Origin: Atherinomorus stipes
Lineage: Eukaryota; Chordata; Actinopteri; Atheriniformes; Atherinidae
Direction: 5' to 3'
NCBI GenBank assembly: GCA_023101725.1
Contig: JALJCO010003968.1
Location: 558,001-622,000 of the forward strand
Length of the DNA stretch: 64,000 bases
Position 1 is the stretch's first letter, and every line of letters begins with the position of its first letter. Position numbers and translations under genes: made by a program. Under the pieces are notes generated by a model. The model was not told where the DNA came from. It ran no database searches and worked only from the letters and a program-made list of their open reading frames with translations. This document shows positions 1 through 11,854 of the stretch, one piece after another.

Positions 1-419
1 AACTTCCATTCATTATGCCAATATAGTCTTTCAGAAATCATCACACAGTCCTATAATAAACTAGTTATCATAACTTTGTTTGACCAATATCAATTCCAAA
101 GGAATATTTTATCTTCATATAATTGTATGTTGTAATAATAATTATAACAATAACAATGTAATAATGATATAGTAAAACTATAATAAAACTATATATATAA
201 TAAAACTATCAAGTTCCTATAACTTGCAAGCTCACCATAATTACAACACTGGAATTATACAGTCATAATAATAACATAGTAACAACAACAATAACTCTAA
301 TACTGAACTTAAACTAGTACTACTACTGATGATAATAATACCAATAATAGTTATTATATTAAACATGATTATTGGTGTATATTTTTGTGCTGTTGGAGTA
401 TTATGTTTTTATATGTTGA
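1..419. other. AT-rich sequence, no gene seen
   Basis: This stretch is very AT-rich with irregular ATA, AATA and ATAATA tracts. I see no open frame or splice-bounded exon. It adjoins the 3' end of a decayed LINE and may include that element's tail, but no clear boundary is visible. Confidence 0.5.
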
Positions 420-1670
420 TTAAAATATATGAATAGTAGGACATTGCCTGTGTTTCTTCCCCAGCCAGTTCCACAGCTTGACTCCACAAATAGACACACA
501 AAAACTTTTTCTAGTTGTTTTCACTAGGTGCAACTTAGATTTTGTTTTATCTCGTAACTGATATGCACCATCTCTGTGGCTGAAAAGATTTTGTATATTG
601 AAAGGTAATAAGTTCCTGCTAGCTTTATACATTATCTGTCCTGTATGATAATTAACCAGATCATGGAGTTTTAGTAACTTGGAGTGTAAAAACAAAGAGT
701 TTGTATGATCCAAATAACCAACTTTATGTATAATACAGATAGCCCTCTTTTGTAATATTAATAGTGAATGTAATGTACTTTTATAACTATTACCACAAAC
801 CTCTATACAATATGTTGGGTAAGGTAATATTATTGAACAATAAAGAATATAAAGTGATTCATAATTAAGTATATGCTTAATGTTATTTATAATTTAGATA
901 TTTTTTTGCCACTTTATTTTGTATGTATCTAATGTGGGACTTCCAACTGATTTTGTTATCTAGTATCACTCCTAGGAATTTTATCTCTTATACATGTTCA
1001 ATATTTTCATTATCTAAAATGATGTGTGCATCATCTTCATTTTTATAATTACCAAAAATCATTACCTAAGTCTTTCCTATATTTAGTGATAATTTATTGC
1101 TGTCCATCCATTTTTTAAATTTATCCAACTCATTGTTTATAGTAATAACTAGCTGCTTATAATCCTTTCCAGTATAAAGTATAGTGGTGTCATCAGTAAA
1201 TAAAGTTAATTTTTGTCATTTAGAAACTTGAAATATGTTATTAATGTATATATTAAACAGTTTGGGGCCCAACACTTACCCCTGGGGGACCCCACAGGCA
1301 TTTTCCATACATCCAGATACATAGTCACCCATTTTCACAAACTGTTGTCTTCCAGATAGCTAACTTTTGATCCAGTCCAGTGCCACTCCCCTAACACCAT
1401 ACAATTGCAGTTTGTTATGAAGTATTGTATGATTTATTATGTCAAATGCTTTCCTGAAGTCAATGAAGATGCCAATTGCATGTTTGCCCTGATCAATGCA
1501 TTAACTATTTCTTCAGCTGCTTCCATTATTAGGAAAGTTGTTGAGCGCTTTGCTCTTAATCCATACTGACCCTGGTTCAGTAGTTCATATTTGCACATAA
1601 AATTTTCCAATCTTTTATTAAAAAGTTTTTCTAGGTTTTTGGAAAATTGTGGGAGTGACACTGGCCGGCA
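420..1670 (-). mobile_element. Decayed LINE reverse transcriptase fragment (L2/CR1/Rex1-like)
   Basis: Read on the minus strand, this is the 3' half of a non-LTR retrotransposon ORF2. Near 1437-1661 the translation resembles the thumb-proximal start of the RT core (sole-type QFSKxLEKLFNKRLENF, then a QYGLRAKRSTT block). At 1281-1298 the reverse strand encodes a CGVPQG box. At about 1185-1200 it encodes LFTDDT, where active elements have YADD or FADD. The C-terminal part (reverse of 420-713) has the HDLVNYHTGQIMYKAS-like tail and ends in a stop after a GKKHRQCPTIHIF-like end. Several in-frame stops and frame changes separate these blocks, so it is inactive. The family assignment within the L2/CR1/Rex1 group rests on motif resemblance only. 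Confidence 0.8.
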
Positions 1671-2324
1671 TCATAATAATTTACTAAGATCTGTCTTACG
1701 AATTTAATCCCATACTTTTACATTTATATCCCCAAAATCACCCCAAACTAAACTGTTTATATAGGCTATTTAGCTCTAGGTGATAAACTGGTCTACTTGC
1801 AGTCTTAAGCATGTAAAAGTTTTGGTGCTTTATGTGATTAAAGATGTCCCAAAATTAAATCTGAAACTGTTGAGTAGGAATGTGAAGTTTAACTAGAGTA
1901 ACTTCAGTGCTGCCATAAGAAAATGTGATTTGGCATAGTGGTAAATTAAATGTTATGTTTTGCTTAAAGAAAAAAAAAAAAAAAGAAGTTATTTGTTTCC
2001 AAATGTCAGTAACCTTTTTCAGTTTTATCATGACTGTGGGGTTTAAATAGAAATAAAAGAATTTACAGGCTGCCATGGTGAGTGACTGTTTGTTTGTTTG
2101 TTTATTTATTTATTTATCTATTGATTTGTTCATTAATTTTTAAGGTCAGTGAGACATATGTTTTCCTGCTTTTCCAATTTTTTCAACTTTAAATGTTTGA
2201 CAGTAAATAACAAAGTATGCTACTTCCGCACATTCCTCCTCTAACTGATTGGCTGGACAGACCCACATGGACAACGTCATTCAGTTTTGGGTCTGCACAC
2301 GGCCTTGTACCCAAACCAGGAATA
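1671..2324. other. Region upstream of minpp1
   Basis: This is mostly AT-rich, with an A run at 1971-1984 and a short TTTG/TTTA repeat at about 2088-2116. The minpp1 transcription start and 5' UTR must lie here, but I recognise no clear core promoter element. An ATG at 2217 is in frame with minpp1 (see that entry). Confidence 0.4.
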
Positions 2325-5300
2325 ATGCCGAGCATTTTATGGAAAATCATTTTTATTCACTTCATTACCATTATCGGCGTCTTTACGTGTTTTTGCGACT
2401 TTATATTACCAGAAGAAAATCCAAAAATCCCCCCTATCGCCAAATATTTCTGCACGAAAGGGAGGTATGAAGAAGTGAACCCGTATCTCATAGAGGACAT
2501 ACTTGCTGTCAACAGATCTCTTTTACAGCCTCCGTCAGAGCAATGTCGCGAAATCCATCTGACTGCCATAATAAGACACGGGACAAGATACCCGACGGCC
2601 AAAAACGTCAAGAAGATGCAGAAGCTTTACGATCTGGTTATGACCAGCGCCTCTGCCGAACACAGCTGGCTGCACGAGATCAAAACACAGTGGACGATGT
2701 GGTACACTGAGGACATGGACGGCAGGCTCGTCCAGAAAGGTGTGGACGACCTCAAGCATCTGGCCATCAGGCTGTCAAAGCTGTTCCCCTCAATGATCTC
2801 AGAGGAGAAACTTCGAGGTGGACTCATCAAGTTCATAACCAGCTCAAAGCACAGATGTGTGAACAGCACGCTGTCCTTCAAAGCAGGACTGACAAAGCTG
2901 TGGGAAATTAAAGGTATAACTCAAACAATGAACAAGGGTGACATTATGTCGGGGCCTTTTTATTATGATTATTTTTAACCTAAACCATTAATTTTTCAGC
3001 AATATGTAAACCCACTTAAACGCTTTTCTCGGGTTTAAAGGCATGGAAGGTTGCGATTTTACATGACTGCTTTTGAACGCAACACACTTCTCCCCCTCTA
3101 CCGCTCTTTTATCAATCAGCGGCAGGATGTAGCCCTACTGGAGAAATAATAGCTTTAATTTTCTTTTCTTTTCTTTTCTTTTCTTTTCTTTTCTTTTCTT
3201 TTCTTTTCTTTTCTTTTAACCGATTAATATTTTTTTTCTGTGAACCTAACAGGGAACATCAGTAACGGGCAGAGTGACTGATGGAAGCAAACGTAAAAAG
3301 GAAAGGTGTTCAATAACAATCGCTGAGAACCTTTTTTAAAACTGTGTCTAAACTTAACAAACAAATATTAATCACACTTACAAGAATATTAAGGTAGTTT
3401 TCTTACGATATTGCTGTCAAGACATTGGGGGTGTGAGCAGAAAAGTTATTGGGTGGTGTTATTTATTCACCAGTAGCTGTGACATTAATTATTCAAAATT
3501 AATTAGCCTGTCGCATTGTCTCGTTGGCATTACCTCTGACCTAAGACTCATTTTAAATCTATCAAATATGCCGGTTGGTTAAAGTGAAAATTCAGTGTAA
3601 ACCAGGGTAAACATCAAATGTACGAGTGCAAGTTAATGCAGCATGTTCTTGATCTACATCAACTATCTTTAAAAGGAAAAAACTGAAGCATGACAGTATG
3701 ATGTCAATGACAAAGTGATAAAGGACAAGATTTTCTCCAGCAGATAAATTTTTGTATAGCAACGACAGGATAGGATTATTCTAAGTAAACAACCATCATT
3801 AAAATAATAATAAGAATGATTGGTTTGCTTTAATTTTGCTTCACTTTTTGCATTAGATGACCACTTTGGTTGTAATAACTATTAGTCAGTTATTTCCTGA
3901 AATCTGAGCTCTTATAAAACAAACAAACAAACAAACAAACAAACAAAAAAGCTCAACTCCCCCATTTGAACGTTTTTTTAGACCCAACCCTGGCATTTAC
4001 ATAGCAAATCTCAATTTAACCCCTGATGATGATGCTATAGTCTGCTGCTGATATTATATTTGTGTTAAATGTTTAACCTTTTTTTTCCCCCACGCAGATG
4101 TGGAGTTTGACCATGCAGTGAATGATGCTCTCATGAGGTTCTTTGATCAGTGCACTAAGTTTGTGGAGGAGGTTGATAACAACCCATCAGCTATGACAGA
4201 AGTGGACAAGTTCAAGCAGGGCCCAGAGATGAAGAGGGTCCAGCAGAAGATCGCAGACCGTCTCGGAGTCCCGTACAATCTCATCTCAGACGGTCAGTGG
4301 AAGATGGATTCTTCTTAGGGTTTTAGCATTTCTGAATGAAGAATCGCGTATTAATCCTTTAATCCCTGCTTCTTTCAGTTCAGAGACAACACTCAGCAGC
4401 CAGTAGCTTTGCCATCCACCTGTTTCTTTGTGCTGAGCCTTTATGTGTTTGTTGTGGTTTGACAAAAACACATTTTCAACAGCAATCAAATCTCTTTGCA
4501 ACGTAAATTACTCTGTATTATTGGATTTTATGACAAATACATTGACACCAATTGTTGTTAAGATTACATAACAGCTGCATAAATTACACCGCATTTTATA
4601 GATTAAAATCCTGCATGCAATTGTTACCCGAAACATGGCATCAGAGGACAAAGGAGCATAGTTTTATTGCTTTTAAAGTCATGCTCAAGTGTTGAGTATT
4701 TAGAACAAAAGATTAAATCTTTCACATCAGAGACTAGTTTCTGCTAAATAATAAATGTAAAAACTGATGTCAGATTAATTTGCGGGATATTTCTGGCATA
4801 TTTTATTAATAGCATGTATTTGCACAGCAGGTGGTGCTGTTTTCTGCAGTTTTATTATCAGAGATCTATTACTAAGTTGGTTATTCTCTGAACTTAAGTA
4901 AAGTTTCTCTTTGTCATTTTTGAGTTAGTGGTAAAAATGTCTCTTATCACTTCATTTGGAGGTATAAATATGTCCATACATAGAAAACTCTGCTCTCAAA
5001 AATGCCACTTCATTGATTTCACGATAGAAGTTCTTTCACAAACTGTTGCTGTCTAATAAAATCATCCGGATATAGAAAATACAGAGTAAAACGTATTTAG
5101 TGGCTTCTGATCTTTTCTACTTGTGAGACTTTACAAAGATTCAGTTAATGTTTTTCTTTTCTTTTCCATCCATGCTTATTTTCCAGGTCTATTGTGGGAC
5201 CAATTCCATAGATTTAAAACCACCTGAGTGGTTTTATAGCAGCATGTAAAATAGAAAATAACTTGTTGACTGTTGCCATGGGTTTTACTCGCCTCCCTAC

Positions 5301-8300
5301 TGAACGTGCTGGATTTTAAATGGAAAGTGCTACTTAATCTTATTTTGTACATAAATATATTGGTAATTTTACTCCTCTTAATCGTCTTCTGTGCTACAAA
5401 TTGTGCATTTAGTGTTGGATACATAATTTTGCCTCATAGTTCTTTGTTCTCATGGCAGTTTGACCTATTTTGTTTTCTCACTGAATAATACTGTATTTTT
5501 TACAATCTTTCTCCTGCAGATATGGCAGAAGCCGCATTCTATATGTGTGCTTATGAGTTTGCCATCAAGACAGTGAACTCCCCATGGTGCCACCTCTTTG
5601 ATGAGGTTGATGCACAGGTATGGCAACATAAAACTCACAGTCATGTTAACTGGTTTGAGTAGTATGCAAATGACTGATTCTACCCATGAGCTGAGCTGAA
5701 GATGCTTTTCATACAGTATACTGAAACTTTTGCTTTAGAAGATCATCTTGTTTTGAAAGTTTATTATTATGGCACATTTAATGTACAAGACAATTCATGG
5801 ACGAGTTTTTACAGTTCCTGCTGGGACATCAGATCTTTTGATCTGATTTCTAATTCACAACATGTATAAATTGTTTTTCTTTTTTCTTTGCATATTTCAC
5901 AATTTTAGATGTAAAAATCTCCATGTCAGTGCTGCATCTGGACTTTTTTTTTTTGCCAAGTGCCAAGTTAATTTCTGAAAGGCTTTCTTTAGCATTAAGT
6001 TTAGAAGTAGATGATTTACATAGACTGTGGTAAATTGATCAAAAGCCTTTTATGAGTTTTAAGGGAATTGAATTATAGGGGGTACAAACAGGCTAAGGAA
6101 AATAAGTCAGAAAATATAACACCATCTGTCTTGGACCTTCCAGTCATGTAGGGAACAATGTCAACAAACACCCATTGATCTGGATATTGATCTTTTTGTT
6201 TAGTTTTCAAACCTGAATTGAAATTATTAACCCAGGCAAGTTCTTTTAAGCTGGACACCCTGTATTACAGCTTAATGGTTGTATGGAACTTCATATATGT
6301 TATATGATTATATGCAGTAAATAAAAAAGCAGGACTTTTTTTAAATTCCCAGTTAAATGTCTCCTGTGTTGCAAGCAGGCCTATAATGTTCAGGTAATAT
6401 CTTTCATGATATATAATTCACACCCAGACCAATCATGTGTACCATCTGGTTCAACAGGTTATGGAGTATTCGATAGATCTGAAGCAGTTCTGGAAAAGAG
6501 GTTATGGATATGACATTAACAGCAAGTCAAGCTGCATCCTGTTCCATGATTTGTTCAGTCGTCTGGACCAAGCAGCTACTGAAATCAAGTGAGTATAACC
6601 TAAATCCAGTGGAACAGCTGAGACAAATATTGTGTATTATATAAGGGTTATAAAACCTCTTTAAAGGCTGGAGACTCCACAAATTAACAATCAGCACAAA
6701 TGGAGGAAATTCAAAACTATTGTTACCCACCCCAGGAGTTAGCCAACAAAAACCCACCTAGAGCAGGGTCAGGACTTAAAGGCAACTAGAATAACTTTCA
6801 AGTAACTAAAAGCTTTTCTCACATATTGTAATGATAATATCTGTGAGTCCATCGTTAAAAAAATCACTGAATAAAAGTGCAAGCAAGACCAAGGGCTGAG
6901 AGGAGACTTCTCTATTCCAAAAACAACATAGCTGCCCATCTGCAGATTGTTACATGGGAAAGCAAAGCGGCTCAAGTTTTATTATTATTGTTATTTTTCT
7001 CTTTTTGATAGATAAGACCAAATAGAAGCTTTTGACTTAAATAAAAGCACAATATTATGTTTGGTCAAAGGAAAGCGTTGCTTTGCAGCATAAGAAAACC
7101 ATCCTATTTATGAAACATGGTGGTAATAGTATAATGTTTGGGTGTTTGTTGCTGAGAGAAGAAGTTTTGCAGGGTGTTTTTGATTCTCTAAGCCCATTTC
7201 ACAGTGGGCGGGTTGGGGGATTGATGGAGGATGTGCAGATCTGTTTTGGCACGCCGCTTCAGGGGTAGTAATGAAGAGGAAGAGAGGTGGCGTGGGGTTT
7301 GGGGGGTTGTCAAAATGGCGGGGTGGTGTGGGCAGGAGGAAGGAGCTGTAATGAGGGCTGGAGTAGGGGCACTTTGGGTGAAATTGGGAAGATTGGTACC
7401 CTAATGGAACGGCCCCAAAAAATAGGACAGGTCAGAGGTAAGGGCACCTGTTCCGGTTCTTGTCTGTGGATATAGACAAAACAGTGTTTGGAAAATTTAG
7501 ACCAATCCGTTCCAACACGGACACACTGGTGGACACGGGACTTTTAATTTATTTTAATTTGCCTTAATATGACTGACAGGATTCAGGGTGGAGATCTGTG
7601 AACAAAATCATGGTTTTATAGCAGTTTGCTTCTGAAGTGTCTCTGTGAAGGAGATCCCTGCAGAATGACTGCATCCATCCTCCCCTCTCCTCCTCGGGTG
7701 CAGCAAGACATGCTGTTTCCTTTATAACAATGTGCACATTCTCACAGCTCATGCATGAGAATTTGGAAATGCAGCCCTCAGAAAAGTTGGAAAGTTTTCT
7801 GAATTGCTGCACGTCCCCTAAAACCTACCAGAAAGTCATCATGGTAGAAAGAGGAGATAAATCTCTCTATCATGGACATTATGATGTGATGAAGATGTTC
7901 TGTATGTTTATTTCTATTAATTTGACTGGATCTGATGTGTAAATATTATTTTATTGCAAACAAATGTGTTGAATTTACATCCAAATATATGCAGGTGTTT
8001 TTTTTAGGGGTGCATGATATTGGAATGTTGGCTGATATCCGATATGCCGGTATTTTAAAACGTATGTGGCCAATAACTGATATTGATTCCGATATTAAAG
8101 CTGAAAAAAATAAGCAGTCATAGCAGTTTTGTTATCCGTTTCCGAACTTTGAAAAATAGGGGTGGGGAAAAAATATCGATACACTGAAATACCGCAACAT
8201 TTTCATATGCAGATATCAAATCAGTATTTAAAAAGGTTGTATCGATCTATTTTACTTACAAAATCTTGCGAGATTTCATCGTTCTGTTACAAACTCACGA

Positions 8301-10067
8301 TATTTCATGAATTTTCACGAGATTTCGTTAGTAAAATAGCTTGAAACTGCATTTTTAAATGTCAATATATCAGCATTTGAAAATATTGAGAAATTTTCAT
8401 GAATTGTCGCAAGATTTCTTAACAAAATGATGAAATATTGCAAGATTTTGTTGGTGAAATAGATTGATACTGCGTTTTTAAATGTCAATATGGTATCAGC
8501 GTAATGTATCAGCATATATCACGGAGACGATCAGAAGAGAATACGCAAAAGTGGCGTCTCGTCTTCATCTTTATCCGCGTTCACACGAGCATCGTCATGA
8601 AGAAATCTGCATGCATACGAGGCCGCAGTGATGGAACTCCACCATGTCCACGCGCATGCGTACAATCGTTCGTCTGTGTTGGCTTCAAAATCAAGGAGAG
8701 GAGGAACTTTTATATGAATAGGCCGATTATATCGTGTATCCCTACTTTTTTTCACTAGGTCTGTCAGCAGTAGATGTAAGATCGTGTGACAGTGATGCTG
8801 AGATTTTATCCAGATGAAGCTCCTACACATGCTGTGTTGAACATTTATCAGTTTTCATGAGCTACAAATATTCTGCTTTGTTGTTCTCATGAGTCTGACT
8901 GGACCTGATGTCTGTAAATAGCATTTTAGAACATAAATGTGTAGAATTTTACAACACAAAACTTTAAAGGCCGTTTTCTCAAAAATGATTTTTTTTTTCT
9001 CAAACTCTGGGTAAAATAAATCTCCACTTCAGTTTTGACTTTGATATGGAGCAAAATTCAAAATAAAGTTTGAACTTGGCTTAATCCAGTGTTAAGATTT
9101 TTTTTTTCCTAGAAATGTATGCAAATTAGTGCATTTTTGTCTGCATAACACCTAATTTGAATTATTAAACATAACATTTCAGAAAACTTGCAATACATAA
9201 AAATCATAGCATTAATGTGAGGAATGAACCAGGAAAGTTTCATGGTGATAGCCTACCAGTTCGTTAAAATTTGTACCTTATTTGTCTGATGTGTGTCACC
9301 TGAAGAGACACAGTTGATGAAAGCTGCCCTTAACCACACTGACAATTTGCTTATCAAATCTGAAGCTGCTGTCAAAGATCATTTTACAGCAGCTTTCAAT
9401 TTAGTGGATAGAAATTTAACATCACAATCGCATAGTATGTTTTATTCTCATTCAAGAGAAGAAAATTTTGCCCTAACCACATTTTGAAGAACAATTTTAT
9501 GTAAACTAAGAAGTTAAAGTGGTAGTCACTTCAACAAAAAAGAAAAAAGCCATGACCTAAGACAAGTTATGAATGGTACTAGTTCAGGCTGTGTATGTGG
9601 GCTGACTTTTTTGCCCATTTATAGGGGTTATTTATGAAAACCGCATACAGTGATCCATGTTAAACTGCACTTTGTGTTCCAGGTCAGGCCAGCAGGTGAC
9701 TGAAGCCGTGACGGTCCAGGTCGGTCACGCAGAGACCCTCCTTCCACTCCTTACCCTCCTGGGCTTCTTCAAAGACAGCAACACCCTGACATCAACCAAT
9801 TACGCCACCCAAACCCAACGGTCTTTCCGCACCAGCCGCATGCTGCCCTATGCAGCCAACTTGGTCCTGGTGCTGTACGACTGTGGAGGAGGCGACCTTA
9901 GATTGCAGCCTCTGCTCAACGAGAAGCCGGTGACTTTCCCGGGTTTGACTGACAAGCAGGCCTCCATGCCGCTCTATCAAGATGTCATACGGCACTACAG
10001 CGATCTGCTGAATGGGTGTGACTTTGAGACTGAATGTCAGCTTTTCAATAATCCTGCTGTAATGTAG
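2325..10067 (+). CDS. minpp1: Multiple inositol polyphosphate phosphatase 1 (5 exons)
   Basis: Histidine acid phosphatase of the secretory pathway that removes phosphates from InsP6, InsP5 and 2,3-bisphosphoglycerate. Exons: 2325-2913, 4098-4292, 5520-5617, 6458-6588, 9683-10067 (TAG). All donors are GT and all acceptors AG, phases agree, and the total is 1398 nt or 465 aa (human about 487). Residues 1-24 form a hydrophobic signal peptide ending FTCFC. The catalytic RHGTRYP motif is at residues 84-90 and the proton-donor HAE at 353-355. I chose the ATG at 2325 because it puts the signal peptide at the N-terminus; an in-frame ATG at 2217 would add 36 residues in front. The C-terminus ends in NPAVM, without the SDEL-type ER retrieval tail known from mammals. 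Teleosts have minpp1a and minpp1b; I cannot say which this is. Confidence 0.93.
3159..3217. repeat. (TTTTC)n microsatellite
   Basis: About twelve tandem copies of TTTTC in minpp1 intron 1, read directly from the sequence. Confidence 0.95.
3917..3950. repeat. (CAAA)n microsatellite
   Basis: Seven or so tandem CAAA units followed by an A run, in minpp1 intron 1. Confidence 0.9.
4293..6457. other. minpp1 introns 2 and 3, no further gene seen
   Basis: Two introns, 4293-5519 and 5618-6457, flank the 98-nt exon 5520-5617. Their sequence is AT-rich with scattered short open frames, none with recognisable protein similarity. No repeat with clear ends is visible. Confidence 0.5.
6610..7170 (+). mobile_element. 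Tc1-like transposon relic, transposase fragment
   Basis: This lies in minpp1 intron 4. The + strand shows the order of blocks found in one common fish Tc1 lineage: a [18 protein letters not shown] DNA-binding stretch at about 6700-6740, a KKITE-type segment near 6855, then after a gap a [14 protein letters not shown] piece and a [12 protein letters not shown] block at about 7108-7145 (the KHGGGSxMxWGC motif of Tc1 transposases). Stops and deletions interrupt it. The C-terminal DDE part and both terminal repeats are not visible, so this is a 5' or internal fragment only. Confidence 0.75.
7171..8004. other. G-rich then mixed intronic sequence (minpp1 intron 4)
   Basis: About 7195-7475 is strongly G-rich on the + strand with many GGG and GGGG runs, in contrast to the AT-rich surroundings. 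It has short open frames but no recognisable protein. The rest, to 8004, shows nothing I recognise. Confidence 0.5.
8005..8744. mobile_element. Nested MITE composite, copy 1 (hAT-like outer element)
   Basis: Outer ends are TAGGGGTGCATGATAT at about 8005 and the inverted form ATCGTGTATCCCTA ending at 8744, typical of non-autonomous fish hAT elements. A second element begins inside at 8157 with TAGGGGTGGGGAAAAAATAT, followed by repeated ATATCGCAAGATTTC-like units that alternate on both strands. The left flank plus inner start matches, in reverse orientation, the right part of a second copy at 61233-61969. The inner element's right end is degraded here. The element is non-coding. Confidence 0.75.
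8745..9682. other. Remainder of minpp1 intron 4
   Basis: AT-rich intron sequence. A 64-codon open frame at 9293-9487 has no initiator context, no splice links to the gene and no family I recognise, so I do not call it. The intron ends with the acceptor CCAG at 9679-9682. Confidence 0.5.
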
Positions 10068-10361
10068 GCAGACAGGGTTGATCCATAGAAATATATAACA
10101 AAAGCCACTATATTGGTAAGTCTATACTGTATATAGCGGCTTTGTTTCTAAAAATGGAGTGAGCATTATGCTTCTTATGGGAACATCTTGTGTGCCACAG
10201 ATTTATCACCATTTTTCTGTGACCTTGGATCCAAATCAAACATTAAAGCTGTGATCCAGCCTGGAGATTAACTTAAGACCACCTATCATCATTGTATTTT
10301 TACTGCTTTATCACTTATTTTTGCCAAGTTTGCTGCTGTTATTGCACAATATAAAGTCTGA

Positions 10362-10367
10362 ATTAAA
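10362..10367 (+). terminator. Likely minpp1 polyadenylation signal (ATTAAA)
   Basis: ATTAAA lies about 295 nt after the minpp1 stop codon and is followed by T/G-rich sequence. It is the best candidate for the mRNA 3' end; the variant hexamer is common in vertebrates. Confidence 0.5.
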
Positions 10368-10379
10368 GGATATATTTTG

Positions 10380-11854
10380 GCTGTATACTCATTCAATTGT
10401 TCAGCATTTCATAAACCTCTCCTTGCTGTTTCTTGTTTGTTTGTTTGTTTTATAGAGACTAATTTTAACAAAATTCTCGGGGCCACTTACTAAAGCCAAG
10501 TCTGCTGCCAGTTATGCCTGCTTTTGCTTCAACCAAAATAATGGTTTTTGTCAGTGATCGATCTTTTCAAATCAGTAAAGTGATGAGGGGTATGAACTTA
10601 ATTGTTCATGTTTTACATAATTCATTCATTAATTCATTCACAAACTTTTATTGAAGTGATAGTTTACTTCTTTTTCTACAGAAGACTTGATGGTTTCTCT
10701 GATCAGAGGTTATCATAAATGGGTCACCGACATTTAAATCAATCAAATCAAGTTCATCAGCTTTCTAGAAAAGATACACAGTCTTCACAGCATGAATGGC
10801 TTAAAGCTGAACTACTCACTATAGACTCATTATTTACAAGAAATTAAACCCCATACATTGACTGATAGAGAAACAATAGGCGCTGGGCATAGATATGTAA
10901 AACACTCCCCCACATATGCGATAGAAGATTAGAATCAGCCTGAAAGAACTACAAGGCAACCACAGTAACCTATCACAGTTACAGTATTTGGCTCCTATCT
11001 TATAAATGTTTTGTATGATTTTGCTTTTCTTTATTGCTTATTCATGTCTCACTTTGGTCATTTTTCATTCCTTTGTGGCCCAGTTGACTCTCCTCTGTGT
11101 GGGAGTATTTGTGTTTCATTTGGGTTGTTTTGAACCTGTTTGTCTCATTTGGTCATTCCCAGTCTTTTTGAGGTGGTTTTGTCTCTCTGGGATGTTTATG
11201 TCACAGTATACTGTATCAAGGCAAACTGAATCATTTTGTGCCTTTGCCTGGCAAGGCCATAGAGCTGCTTATGACACAAAGTCGGTTTATAAGAAATAAT
11301 TTACTATTTCAGTGTAGGCTATATCTATGGATAAACTGTAGGCTGTAATTAAAGCTAGTTTAAGTTTATTTCATTTGTGGACTATCGGGTGCCTTCATTC
11401 ATTCGTAACTCGTGTACTTTTACACCATTACTGCCACTCAGGTTTAGACTATTATATGGAATGTCTACTATTGAGGTAAACTGTTTCTAATCCGGATTGT
11501 CCCCAACTGTAGCACAGACATTAAACAGCCAACATCCAGCTGGGCGGACCCGGTTCCCGTCCCGTTTTTTTTTTTTTTCCCCCCGGTTTTGATTTTGTTT
11601 TCCATTAGTATTGGCTGTTAAACGGCAAATTATGCAAATTAATTAGACGTCGGAGAAGGAGGAGGAGGAGAAGGAAGGGCCAGGGGCAGGGCCAGCGGAA
11701 TGCTACGTGTCTTGAGGATCCCTTTTAAACCCCTACTTGCTTCCATCGCCCAAAGTTTGGTGTTTCCAACTTTGCAGAGTCCCGACCGTCCAGGCCTGCG
11801 TGCGTGAATCTGTCCGAGCCCGGAGTCAAGCAAGTCCGTCGACGCCTGTGCAAA
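10380..11854. promoter_or_regulatory. minpp1-papss2 spacer and papss2 5' region
   Basis: This spacer of about 1.5 kb holds the papss2 promoter and 5' UTR. Near its right end the sequence turns GC-richer: a T/C run at 11566-11585, a perfect octamer ATGCAAAT at 11632-11639, then a purine-rich GGAGGAGGAGGAGAAGG tract and CpG-bearing sequence up to the ATG. I see no TATA box in a convincing position. The rest, 10380-11500, shows no gene or clear repeat. Confidence 0.4.

Larger units (their letters stand above)
2914..4097. other. minpp1 intron 1
   Basis: GT-AG intron of 1184 nt. It contains a (TTTTC)n microsatellite at 3159-3217 and a (CAAA)n tract at 3917-3947. I see nothing else. Confidence 0.7.

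Noticed and set aside
8157..8520. Regular short repeats that could be mistaken for a CRISPR-like array
   Set aside because: Units are AT-rich, vary in spacing, occur on both strands and belong to the inner MITE; the host is a eukaryote.
9293..9487. 64-codon open frame in minpp1 intron 4 that reads like a plausible protein
   Set aside because: No splice phase links it to minpp1, and no family is recognised. Possibly a relic, but not supportable as a gene.
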